DNA of 64,000 bases, taken from NCBI GenBank assembly GCA_029204225.1, contig CM055100.1, forward strand, positions 48,405,252 to 48,469,251. Reading direction: 5' to 3'. The notes under the pieces are model-generated. The model was not told the origin of the DNA. It saw only the letters and a list, made by a program, of their open reading frames with translations, and searched no databases. The stretch comes from Diphasiastrum complanatum (Eukaryota; Streptophyta; Lycopodiopsida; Lycopodiales; Lycopodiaceae). Positions 21,300 through 31,916 of this stretch are shown here, in pieces; positions within the stretch are counted from its first letter, which is position 1; each line of letters begins with the position of its first letter. The translations under genes were made by a program, and so were the position numbers.

Positions 21300-22823
21300 A
21301 GCTGATTCCCTTGTTAGGTGCACATGTTCCCTATCAAGCTCTTGTGGTTTATTGATTCCTATATGGAATGTGGTTTACCAGTAACCTCTATGTCAAGTTT
21401 ATTCTTGAAAAATGTTGAGTTTGGTTGCTGGGAAAAAAATTAGTTTGTGAAGGTAAACTTGTTTGTTGTTTTGGCAATGAATTTTTTTTTTTCCTTTTAA
21501 ACTTTTAAACTTTGAGAGGTTTAAGTCTATTTGGTTTTCTAGGAAAGCGCAAGCTAGACATAATGTCCAGCACATGTTGGTGGCCTCAAGACCAATTAGT
21601 GTATGTATGAATGTAACCTCTTCCAAATTTAATAAAGTTGATTATTGGGGATGATTATCATTTCAGTTTCACCTCTCGGACTGGTCCAAGTGGAAGGACC
21701 CTTACTATAACTTTTTTGTGTCGTTGGCGCCTAAGGGTCCATGTCACTGACGTGAGGCCTGCCGCTATGCCATTTGGTCAGTTTAGCGACCACTATGCCT
21801 TGGGTTTTCATGAGTGACTTGTCTTTGCCTTTGGTTACCATTTGAGAATGGATTCTGAGTTGGCTTTCATGTTGGTTAGGATTCCTAATTTTCTAAGTCT
21901 GAATGGTTAGGCTGGTTATGTAAGTTGGCTTTTCAGTGAGTTCATGTAGATCTGATTTGAAGATCTTAAAATTTTTTTTACCAAAAATAGAGGTGAAAAT
22001 CACTTAAACTAGTGGATCAGCTACCAAACCTTCATGAAAACTCTCATAGAAGTTTCCATAGTCAGATCTGATCCAGATGGACCTACAAAAATCTCTGCCA
22101 GAGTTACTTGTGAAAAATTAGTCAAATTTGAGCCCCTACGAGAGTAGAGAGACATAATCTAAGGAACCTTCGGTCATCAAGATCTTCAAACCAACCTTCA
22201 CAAGCAGCAAAAATGGAATCAGGGCAGTGAGATTGACCTGCCTACATTGTCAGTTCTTGAAAATCAGGTATATAGAGCAAGTTGTGCGAGAGTTCCCTTC
22301 CTGCGAGAGTTCAACCCTCGTAGAGTCTGTTGAACCCTTGCAGAACCTTTGTAGGGGCTGACAAATCAGCTCAGGAACTCTTGCAGACTTCTTTGGGGTC
22401 TTAGAATTATATGAAGAAGGTCCTAGCAAAATTTGGTTTGGAATTGAGCAGTGGAAAGTGCACTATTTCTAATACGCACTCTAATTCTCCTCTATATAAG
22501 GAGAGAATTGTAGTCATTTCTCACTTTCCTAGCGAAGCTCTGACGATTTTTCTAACGAAAAATCATCTGTCTCTGTTTGCGATGAAATTTCACACACTTC
22601 CATTATCCTTCATAACCACCTGTCATACACTCGTTGCCACCATTTCTATTTCCTTTCACATGAAATCCACACTTTTCAGTTTTGAGGTCTTTTCCATTGT
22701 GTATAATGTCTTTCCTCTTTTTTTTTAGATCTTTTTCCAGTCACTACTACACCCTACCTAATCCTTACCATACTCCTACCCAATCCCTCTCAGCATGGCA
22801 TTCCCTACCCAATCCCTCTCAGC
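21300..22823 (+). other. Leader/possible LTR region upstream of the coiled-coil gag-like frame
   Basis: No coding region is supported. A good TATA box (TATATAAG, 22493-22500) lies about 330 bp upstream of the ATG at 22824, within sequence that looks like an LTR or promoter of the following element. A near-perfect 20-bp repeat (ccctacccaatccctctcag) occurs twice at about 22775-22823. Confidence 0.4.
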
Positions 22824-23016
22824 ATGGCATTCTCTATTAATCCAAACAATCAACCATCCAGTCCTTCTGATGAATCCGATATCAAGCAAGTCATTCAGCG
22901 TGAGATTCCTACCGCTACCCAAATCTGGGCTCTGCCTTCTGACTCTCTAGTCGCACCATGGGTCCAAGCAACCGGCCCCCTTCTCCAAGCAATGGGCATT
23001 TACCCAATGCTAAGTT

Positions 23017-24115
23017 CTCCACCGTTCCTCTCATTCCATCTTTTGAACAACGCATTGTATAGCCTCTCCACATTTTCGCCACACCTCTCACACCCCCTCC
23101 AGCTTCATCTCATCAATTTGCCGAGGGTGACAAACCATTGTCCGATGACGCATTTGTACAAACAAAATACGTGCCATCGCCTGACCGTGCTGACCCCATC
23201 ACACCAAACGACATGTAGAACCAGGACAACTCGTAGAGGATGACGGTGACACTATGTAGGTCATCCAGGCGACATTTCACCAAGCCCCAGCAAGTAGCAC
23301 CCTACTGGCCGGCCCACGGACCTCACATTGGCCTACCAAATTTTGAAAACTTTTGTCCATAATGCGGTAGCGGCCAAAACTACATTGGACGGCCGTGTAT
23401 TGGAATTAGTTACCAGCAACATGAAGCTACGAGCAGAGATCACCCAACTCTAGCAAGACCTACAAATAGCTCAACAGTATGAACTGGCAGAAAAGAAAGA
23501 TGTGCTAAAGCTGAAAAAACATGAAGACAATCTTTAGAGGTACATCAAAGACCTCTCCAAATCTGCAACAAACACCCAAGCAAAAGTCCAAGAGATCCAG
23601 CAACAAGCAATGCAACAACTCTTGAGAGCGGAGGTGAAGGCCCTACAAGATGAAAAGGTTGCATGGCTAGCTCAACCAACCCCAGCCAACCATCCTCTCA
23701 GTCAAGTTGAGATGGATTTATTAATGCAGCAGGTGAATGTCTACCACCAAAAAACATTCGATAGCTACCAGGCCAAATTCAACAAGTACCGACAGAGCAC
23801 CATCCTAGAACTGGCACATGCAAAGAGCGCCCTAAAGGCATGCCAACGACTAATGGAACAACAAAATCAGCTCTGGTGGTAATTCCAGCGCCACCCACAA
23901 TGGAAGCTGCATTGGCTAGTTCCAGCCAAGACAAAGGTAAACATGTCAAGATCAAGCGTCAGGTGCAACATAGGTCAGTGTACAAGACCAGGGCCCGGAC
24001 GCTAGTTAGAAAACCTATCAGAGCCAAATCCAAGAGGAGTGCCAAGCTTCAACATCTCAAGGCTCTCGATCCATCTCTACCAACTGCGCCTTTCGCAGAC
24101 CAAAGTCCGTAGAGG
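23017..24115 (+). repeat. Direct repeat unit 1 (period 1529-1530 bp)
   Basis: Starts CTCCACCGTTCCTCTCATTCC and runs through the basic tail coding region to AGACCAAAGTCCGTAGAGG. It matches 24547-25644 almost base for base; the offset is 1530 before and 1529 after a 1-bp deletion near 25047. Confidence 0.85.
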
Positions 24116-24546
24116 ATCAAATCAACGACTTTTTAGTCAAACATCCCTACAAATATTCCCATTCTACTGCTACTAACTCACAGGTCAGCAAGCGTATGTG
24201 TGGCGCTGCCTCAACTTCCACTAACCCTCCTGCCACACAATGCATCGCACCCCCACGTCCTGCATCCACAACTTTCACATCCATTGCTTCCACTTCCATT
24301 CAACCATCCACTATTCCCACCACCTTTGTTTCTATCGCCCCCATTCCTCCACCTTCCGTAGTCATGCTCACTTCCTCCACACCTTCCATCACCATCGCAT
24401 CTTCCATACCCCCTGCATCCACTTCCACCCCACTTCTCAACATACCCTCTCGATCTGCAGTTATCCCCCAACACCCTCCTTTGGCTCGATCAGATTAATC
24501 TCACCCCTCCGACATCCCCATCCATCCTCAATACCACTCTTCAACT

Positions 24547-25644
24547 CTCCACCGTTCCTCTCATTCCATCTTTTGAAAAACGCATTGTACAGCCTCTCCA
24601 CATTTTCGCCACACCTCTCACACCCCCTCCAGCTTGATTTCATCAATTCGCTGAGGGTGACAAACCATTGCCCGATGACGCATTTGTACAGACAAAATAC
24701 GTGCCATCGCCTAACCGTGCTGACCCCATCACACCAGACGACATGTAGGACCAGAACAACTCATAGAGGATGACGATGACACTATGTAGGTCATCTGGGC
24801 GACATCTCACCAAGCCCCAACAAGTAGCACCCTACCGGCCGGCCCACAAACCTCACATTGGCCTACCAAATCTTGAAAACTTTCGTCCATAATGCGGTAG
24901 CGGCCAAAACTATATTGGACAGCCGTGTATTGGAGTTAGTTACCAGCAACACGAAGCTGTGAGAAAAGATCACCCAGCTCTAGCAGGACCTACAAATAGA
25001 TCAACAATATGAATTGGCAGAGAAGAAAGATGTCCTGAAGCTGAAAAAATTGAAGACAATCTTTAGAGGTACATCAAAGGCCTCTCCAAATCTGCAACAG
25101 ACACCCAAGCAAAAGTCCAAGAGATCCAGCAACAAGCAATGCAACACCTCTTGGGAGCGGAGGTGAAGGCCCTACAAGATGAAAAGGCTACATGGCTAGC
25201 TCAACCAACCCCAGCCAACCGTCCTCTCAGTCAAGTTGAGATGGATTTATTAACGCAGCAGGTGAATGTCTACTGCCAACAAACATTTGATAGCTACCAG
25301 GCCAAATTCGACAAGTACCGACGGAGCGCCATCCAAGAACTGGCACATGCAAAGAGCGCCCTAAAGGCATGCCAATGACTTATGGAACAACAAAATCAAC
25401 CCTGGTGGTAATTCCAGCGCCACCTGCAATGGAAGCTGCATTGGCTAGTTACAGCCAAGACAAAGGTAAACATGTCAAGATCAAGAGTCAGGTGCAACAT
25501 AGGCTAGTGTACAAGACCAGGGCCCGGACACCAATCAGAAAACCTATCAGAGCCAAAGCCAAGAGGTGTGCCAAGCTTCAACATCTCAAGGCTCTCGATC
25601 CATCTCTACCAACTGCGCCTTTCGCAGACCAAAGTCCGTAGAGG
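24547..25644 (+). repeat. Direct repeat unit 2 of the 1.53-kb tandem duplication
   Basis: Second copy. It shares several premature stops with unit 1 (24746, 24764, 24981), so those mutations predate the duplication. It is followed, unlike unit 1, by the unknown domain at 25725. Confidence 0.85.
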
Positions 25645-25724
25645 ATCAAATCAATGACTTTTTAGTCAAACATCCCTACGAATCTTCACGGGCGACAGTT
25701 GACAGATTTCATTTTCAGCCCAGA

Positions 25725-26345
25725 CGATCAAGGGCAATGAGCTGAAGTGCCTTCCAGTACTACAACCCCAACCGGAGTGGCACTAACAATTGTTTGAAAG
25801 AAACCCTGTGGCCATCAAGGCCTGTGTCACGAGTCCATGACAACTACGGGTGAACCCGCACTTCCTCCCCTACCCACGACTATCTAAATGCGCAGAGTGT
25901 GGTACCCCTATGGACCAGATCACCATCAACACGATCAATTGGCCGAGAATTTCATCAGAGCACAGGTGGAGACGTAGATGCCAAGAGGGCTCTTGTTCAA
26001 TCCTCCAAACAATATCTTAACTGCCTCGATCTCACAGTCCGTGCGGCCGCAACATATGCCCGAGACTTAGAATTTTTGATCGAAATCACACAAAATGGGA
26101 TGATTGGTTGTCTCCCATATTTTTTGATCCTAATTTAGTCTTGGATTCGGAAAAAGTTGAAGATCAAGTATATTATAGAGCGGCATTACTAGGCAATCCA
26201 TGGCCCATTAGATTCCAAACCTGGATTGACCAATTTTAGCTAACCGGCATCCACAAGTCCTACCCTCCTAAGGACAAGAAAAGTACAAAAAGACTGGACT
26301 TCATGGAGGAAGTTACTGGGTACCTGATCCAACAACGATGAGCCA
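25725..26345 (+). pseudogene. Unknown ~200-residue domain, copy 1 (degraded)
   Basis: I do not recognise this domain, but it is clearly homologous to the open minus-strand frame at 62732-63397. Matching blocks in order: QPEWH-x-QLF / QPAWQKTVF; QLRVNPHFLPYPR / QLQVDPYYVPMPR; GTPMDQITINTINWP / GIPMAQVSIHTPNWP; VDAKRALVQSSKQY...TVR / VDFHQALQFYAMEY...TVR; WDDWLSP..FFDPN / WDDCLPI..FYPN; VYYRAALLGNPWPIRFQTW / LYYRTAMLGGSWKLRFTSW; RLDFMEEVTGYLI / RLVFMEKVQYHLI. This copy has stops at 25793, 25838, 26237 and 26338 and a few frame changes. It follows the coiled-coil region and precedes TGTTGGGGG at 26407, which looks like an LTR start. A capsid-like role is possible but unproven. Confidence 0.55.
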
Positions 26346-26406
26346 AACAAGACACTACTAAACACCATAGTGATGAGGGACTGACACTACTTCAAGTCAA
26401 AGGCCC

Positions 26407-26964
26407 TGTTGGGGGTATTCCCATATAAATAATAAATTTGTCGGAAAGAGTAGAAATAGTTGCAAGGATCGTGGCTTCCTGGCGTGTATAAGCCCATGGC
26501 CCAATGAGCACTTGTAAATAGATTAATTTTGAATAAACTTGACTTTGGGCCAAGTAATTAAAATAATATTAGAAGGCCAAACTTTATGTTAAACTTAAGT
26601 TCCTAAGTTTTGTAATTAGTCAAAAGTCAAATGGTGGTAGGTGGGGTGTGCTTCCTTGTGCACCATAGATTAGTTTGTGTTTTTTTTAAGGGTGTGGATT
26701 TCAATCCCACCTTCTTGCAAGTAGCCAATAGGAAGCAAGGGGCAAGGGCCACCCCAAAGATAAAAAGACACCTATTGTACTCCATTCTACATGCTAATAG
26801 AGAGGAAGAGACTCTACTATTTTTTAGCGCCAAAGCATCCTCATGTGCTAATCCATCTTGCTTATGCCTCTTCTTGTGTTTGCTATTTGCTTTCCTTTCC
26901 ATTGTTTTTTGTTTAACTAGTTGTGGGTTTTTTCCATAAGCATGCGCATTGAGCACATGAGCTA

Positions 26965-26966
<2 letters not shown>
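26407..26966 (+). other. Possible 3' LTR start and AT-rich flank
   Basis: TGTTGGGGGTATTCC at 26407 is a typical LTR start and lies soon after the unknown-domain pseudogene. I found no matching upstream LTR and no clear end. Otherwise non-coding. Confidence 0.3.

Positions 26967-27053
<87 letters not shown>
26967..27053. repeat. (CT)n microsatellite, about 87 bp
   Basis: Uninterrupted CT dinucleotides. The Arg-Glu open frame across it on the minus strand is an artefact. Confidence 0.95.
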
Positions 27054-27056
<3 letters not shown>

Positions 27057-27930
27057 TTCAATCTTGATGTGTGCTTGTGTTTAGAGTTAGTGAATGTAAT
27101 GTTAAGTTGGGGTAGGCAAAGATTTCTTGAACTTTCCCAAAAACAACCCGTGTTAAAGTAAGGTTAGGAACGCATTCAAACTAGCAACTAAGCATAGTTA
27201 GGAATCTATCTTGTGTTCTAGCCCTTCTTGACAGGCGGGGGACTGCTCACCATCGAATATACACACCCCACAATAACTTACATACAAAATGTTCTTGAGC
27301 TTCGATCTCGCATCCTTCATATTTTGACATATAAATGTCTTCTTAAAGAAAGTACCAAATCAACCCTGAGAATTGAAATTGAAATTGATCTAGTGGCTTG
27401 GATCAAATCTAATTCGACCCCTAGGGTCATAATAAAAAATTTGACCCACTCATCTATTTTGATTCCTAGACATATTTAGTCCTCGGATTGTGAGTGATTC
27501 TATGCCCATAATTAGATCAAATTGAATCGACTGTTATTTGTTTCATGTGAAGTTGACAACTACCTACCATGTACTTAGCAATCAAATTTCAAAGTGATGG
27601 TTATCTAACATAAAATGGATTAGGGAGCAATGTTTAATTGTTTATAGTCATTTAACACTACTTAGCTACGAATTTACAAGTAGTAGGTTACTCTTATAAG
27701 GTCAAGTTTAGTGCCCAGAAGAAAATAGAGTAGATCCACACGTCTTCTTGATTTGTGTACTCTAATCACTTCGTAGATCTTTTGGCTTAATCTAAGTATT
27801 CAAGTTTTTGTCTCATATCATTGATTGCATCTTCAATTGTATTGTTATGCAATTACATTCTATCTTCCTAGTACTTGCTAGTTGATTGTCGTGTTGCAGA
27901 TTCTAAACATAATTAGAGTTCTGCTGCCAT
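27054..27930. other. AT-rich intergenic or LTR-like stretch
   Basis: No gene is recognised. The sequence leads into an LTR-end/primer-binding-site junction at 28017-28032, so part of it may be a degraded LTR, but no start could be fixed. Confidence 0.3.
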
Positions 27931-28274
27931 TGTCCATTGATCCTCAATCTTTGAATTCTATCCACCTCACTTTGTGAATCGATCCTTATTGTCTGATTCA
28001 TATTCCACTTATTTTTGACATGGTATTAGAACAACTTACATATTGCTCAATCCTTTGTATAATTCTGAATATTTTAGACAGATGTGAGTGCAAATTAGAG
28101 TGTGTCCATTGATCCTTGATCTCTGAATTCTATCCACCTTACTTTGTGAATCGATCCTTATTTTTTGGTTCAAATACCACACATTCCTGACATGGTATTA
28201 GAACAACTTACATACTGCTCAATCCTTATTGTCTAATTCTAAATATTTTAGACATATAGGAGTGCAATTTAGAG
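27931..28274 (+). repeat. 172-bp tandem duplication containing an LTR end and primer binding site
   Basis: Two units (27931-28102 and 28103-28274) beginning TGTCCATTGATCC. Each contains TGACA followed by TGGTATTAGAAC (28021-28032 and 28193-28204), a two-mismatch version of the Met-tRNA primer binding site right after a CA-ending LTR. The junction of an old LTR element was therefore duplicated in tandem. Confidence 0.7.
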
Positions 28275-28432
28275 TGTGTGGATAGAGACAGAAAAGACAA
28301 AACCATAAAGAAAAAGGGGACATGGATGGAGTAAATCCTAAAGAAATATAGTACCATCAATTCAGTCCATGAAGGTCTAACAAAGCAAGATAAGTACCAT
28401 AGTAATTCCATGTGATAGCAAGAGGAGAAGAG

Positions 28433-29082
28433 TGTGAAAGATTCAACTAGTTTCATCACATTTTGCAATATTTCCATATTTGGCATATTGAGGCCAAAAC
28501 TTGTTTTAGACTAAGAGGTTGACTTTTCAAAGTTCATTAGTCTAATTTTCATTTGAATAAACACTTTTTGAAAGTGTGGGAAAGATAGAATGCGAATTTG
28601 AGTAGATTCAATTTGAATAAGTTGGGTACATTGAATCTAGACCCAAAATTGGTAGGGTTAGCATTTTGGTGGGAAAGCCAAGTGGCCAAATAGGGTTTGG
28701 ACCTGCTATAAAAGGATGTAACTCGTGGAGAGAGTCATCTTCTCTCTTCTCTATCTCATTTCATGCTTATACATGGTTCTCTTGGGTTCTACTATCCATT
28801 GGTGCACTATCTTGGTGATCGCTTGCAATTCTATTTGTAGAATGATCTATATTTGTTATTTTTGGATCCACACGTGTGAAATACAGTAGCTTGTTGGTTT
28901 TTTATGGACAACAACAGTACATTATCATTTCATTCAAGTTTGATCAAGTTCTATTACTGTTTGCATCTCAAATTGTGTGTAGATGCTGATTTTTCTACAT
29001 TGGTGAAATTGGTAGTGTATTTCTCTTTCTAACCAAAGATCATTCAAGTAGATTGGATCTTAAGGATCTGAAATCTTTCACA
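28433..29082 (+). repeat. Copia 5' LTR (650 bp)
   Basis: TGTGAAAG...CTTTCACA with 8-bp inverted ends. TATAAAA at 28707-28713 is the likely U3 promoter. The CT-rich stretch near 28738-28760 is probably close to the transcription start. Confidence 0.92.
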
Positions 29083-29094
29083 TGGTATCAGAGC
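29083..29094 (+). promoter_or_regulatory. Copia primer binding site, initiator Met-tRNA
   Basis: TGGTATCAGAGC immediately after the 5' LTR, a perfect 12-base match to the sequence complementary to the 3' end of plant initiator tRNA-Met. Confidence 0.92.
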
Positions 29095-29666
29095 TTGTGT
29101 TTCAGGTTATGAAAAAGAAAATTAGATCTATCAATGATTTGGTGAAGATATCAAGTCTAGAGCATGCTAGAGAGGATTCTACACCAAAATCGAATTTTTT
29201 GCTTTTGTAGATCAAAACACTAAATAGGTCAATATACTTGTTCAATTCCGTTTTTTGAATTCACATGCTAAATTTGGCCGATTTTTGGATCATTGGTTCA
29301 GCCTAAGTGGTGGCTTATAGATTGCATATCAAATTTTCAGCATTTGCATGTAGATTTGGAATAGTCAATTTTTTGTGATTTTGTCAAAACCCTAATTTTG
29401 ATTGGATCTCTAGATAGTGAGGTTGCTGGACTTCATTTGAGTGTGTTTCAATATCAGAAAGTGGCAAAAGTCATTAGATTGAGGATAGATCATAGGTTGA
29501 TCAAGATTCCATGATTCTATGTGTTGATTTGCTTGGATAAGTACTAGAAGAGAATTTGTGAGATAGTTTCAAATCTTGGTGATTTCTTTTGAAAGCATTT
29601 GTTGTTGTTCAAAGGAGTGCTTTGTGCATTGAAACAAGTTGAAAGAGAAGATCAGGTCATTGCTAC

Positions 29667-31124
29667 ATGGCAACCTCAATTGGAGTCATGTTGGAAGCCA
29701 ATGATAGGCTTACCTCAAGTAACTATTCATTATGGAAAGTGAGGATAGAGTCACTTCTTGAGATGAATGATGTTTTGGATATTGTTGTAGGTTTGGAGGA
29801 GAGACCAGCAACACAACAAGATCAATTGAGGTATGACAAGAGGGCCAAGAAGGCTCTACACATGATAAAGATGAATGTTACCAATGAACTTCTCAAGGAA
29901 GTTGGTAAGTGCACATCATCTTTGGAAGCTTGGAATTCATTGAAGAAGCTTTATGAATCCAAGTCTACTTCTAGAGTGTTGACTCTAAGAAGACAAATCT
30001 TTTCTTGTTTGCAAAAGAATGAAGAAAGTCCAAGTACTTTTGTTTTGAGAATGAAAGCATTGAATGATGAGTTAGCTTGCATAGATGAAAGCATTAAGGA
30101 AAGAGAACTTATTCAAGTGATTCTTAATGGCTTGTTGGATGCTCATGCTAACATTGTTCAAAGTATTGCTATTCAAAAGACTTTGCCAAGTTTGATGGAT
30201 CTTCAAGAGATCTTGATCAATGAGGAATATAGGCTTCAAGCAAGAGGTGGATCTACATCGACACTTCAAGAGGATGCTATGTTCACAAAGGGCAAATTCA
30301 AGGGCAAAACCAAAAGCAAGTGGTCTAAAGGGCAAGATCAAGTGGATGCTTCTTCAAGTGGCAAAAAGAAGGATAGATCAAAGCTCAAGTGCTTCTATTG
30401 TGGCATCAAAGGACACTTTGCAAGTGAGTGCTACAAGAAGAAGAGAGAACAAGGAGACAAGCAAGGTAATCTTACTCTTGATGAGGATGGTTTGGATGTG
30501 CAAGATGCAAATGATGATGCTTTTGTGATGTCTTCATGTATGCTTGCTAATGATGGAGATCTAGATCCTTGGTGGATTGATAGTGGAGCAAGTTCACACA
30601 TGACCTTTCACAAAGAGTACTTCACTTCTTTGTTGGCATACGGAGATGACAAGAGGGTGATCTACACGGCCAATGATGGTGAGTGTGCAATCAAAGGGAT
30701 TGGCACAATTCCTATTTCTCTCTCTACAAATAGGAATGTTCATTTGGAGTATGTCTTGTTTATTCCATCTATTATCAATAATTTGCTTAGTGTGAGTCAA
30801 ATGCTAAGTAAGGGCCTCAAGGTGGAGTTTGATGGAGATGCTTGTTTGATCAAAAGGAAGGATGTCTTGATTGGAAAAGGTAAAAGGCAAGGGAAGTTGT
30901 TCAAGCTTGATGCTTGTGTTATTGCTAACCAAGTTGGATGTGTTGCAAGGGAGCAAATTTCTATTCAAGAGGTTTGGCACAAAAGGTTGGGACACCTCAA
31001 CTTCAAGTCATTGGAGGTAATGGCAAGGAAGAAGGTTGTGATTGGTCTTCCAAGTTCCTTAAGTAATGACAAGCATGTTTGTGAGTCTTGTACATTCGGA
31101 TATTCATGGATTTACTACAATTAG
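29667..31124 (+). pseudogene. Copia gag-protease-pre-integrase (N-terminal polyprotein)
   Basis: A 485-codon open frame from the ATG at 29667 (MATSIGVMLEANDRLTSSNY), a normal Copia start about 570 bp after the primer site. Order: UBN2-type gag (residues ~1-220, LWKVRIESLLE), CCHC knuckle CFYCGIKGHFASEC (~241-254) in a basic region, aspartic protease with WWIDSGASSHM (~302-312), and the GAG-pre-integrase block with HKRLGHLNF (~438-446). It stops at 31122-31124 because a short deletion near 31085-31100 fuses the pre-integrase CESC block out of frame with the integrase. Gag itself looks intact and could still be made. Confidence 0.85.
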
Positions 31125-31916
31125 CAATGGTGGAGCTAAGATGTATGTAACATTCATTGATGATTTCAGTAGATTTTGTTGGATCTATCTACTAAAGATC
31201 AAGGATGAAGTGTATGATGTCTTTGTCAAGTTCAAGAATGCAAGGGAGAACCAATTTTCCACAAAGATCAAGTGCTTGAGAGGTGACAATGGTGGTGAGT
31301 ACATATCTAACAAGTTCAAGGCCTTTTGTGATGAGCATGGGATCAAGAGGGAGTATACAACATCAAGGACCCCACAACAAAATGGAGTGGCTGAAAGGAA
31401 GAATAGAACTTTATGTGAAAGTGCTAAAGCTATGAGGTTAAGTGCTAATCTTGACAAACCATTTTGGGATCAAGCTTTGTTGTGTGCCAATTTCTTGTGC
31501 AATAGGTGGCCGAGTGCTATTTTGGATGGAAGGACACATTTTGAGATGGTATTCAAGAGGAGGCCGAGTGTCAACTTTCCTTTGGATGCACATGCTATGT
31601 CAACATTACTCTTGATGATAGGACCAAGGAGGATCCATCTTCAAGAAGAGGTATTTTTGTTGGATATAGTGAGGTGAGTAAAGCCTACAAGGTTTACATT
31701 CCTTCTACTAACAAAGTGATTGTTGGTAGAGATGTCATTTTTTATGAGGGAAACATTTCAAAGGTGTCTTCAAGCATGATTGATGGTAAAGTAGATGGAT
31801 CTAACATTCTTGATGTTGATGAGAAGGATCCTACTTTGGATGGTGGTGATGATGGACCTTCATCAAGTCAAAAGCCAAGGAGAACATCAAGAGAAAGACA
31901 AGTACCTTCAATATGA
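31090..31916 (+). pseudogene. Copia integrase
   Basis: Joins the cDNA to target DNA. The catalytic D-D-E are all visible: HSDIHG (near 31097), RGDNGGEYIS (near 31281) and QQNGVAERKNRT (near 31377). After about 31590 the frame changes; the C-terminal part resumes with IFVGYSEVSKAYKVYIPSTN (31651-31710) and ends RRTSRERQVPS (31914). The His/Cys zinc-binding part before the catalytic core is shortened by the deletion at 31085-31100. Confidence 0.8.

Larger units (their letters stand above)
22824..25650 (+). pseudogene. Degraded coiled-coil, Gln-rich gag-like coding region (tandemly duplicated)
   Basis: Long plus-strand region that reads, across frames and stops, as an acidic N-terminus (MAFSINPNNQPSSPSDESD at 22824), a linker (GDKPLSDDAFVQTKY near 23130), and a long glutamine-rich coiled coil (LRAEVKALQDEKVAW, then PLSQVEMDLLMQQVNVY, about 23610-23880), then a basic tail (DKGKHVKIK, then RARTLVRKPIRAKSKRS, 23920-24035). 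The part from about 23017 is repeated from 24547. Between the copies (24196-24498) is a Pro/Ser/Thr-rich open stretch. I do not recognise the protein. Position behind a leader and ahead of the unknown domain at 25725 suggests the gag region of an LTR element (inference). Stops are mostly TAG where Gln is expected. Confidence 0.5.

Noticed and set aside
24196-24498. Pro/Ser/Thr-rich open frame as an independent gene
   Set aside because: Low-complexity linker between the two tandem units, overlapped by open frames on both strands; kept only as part of the gag-like region.
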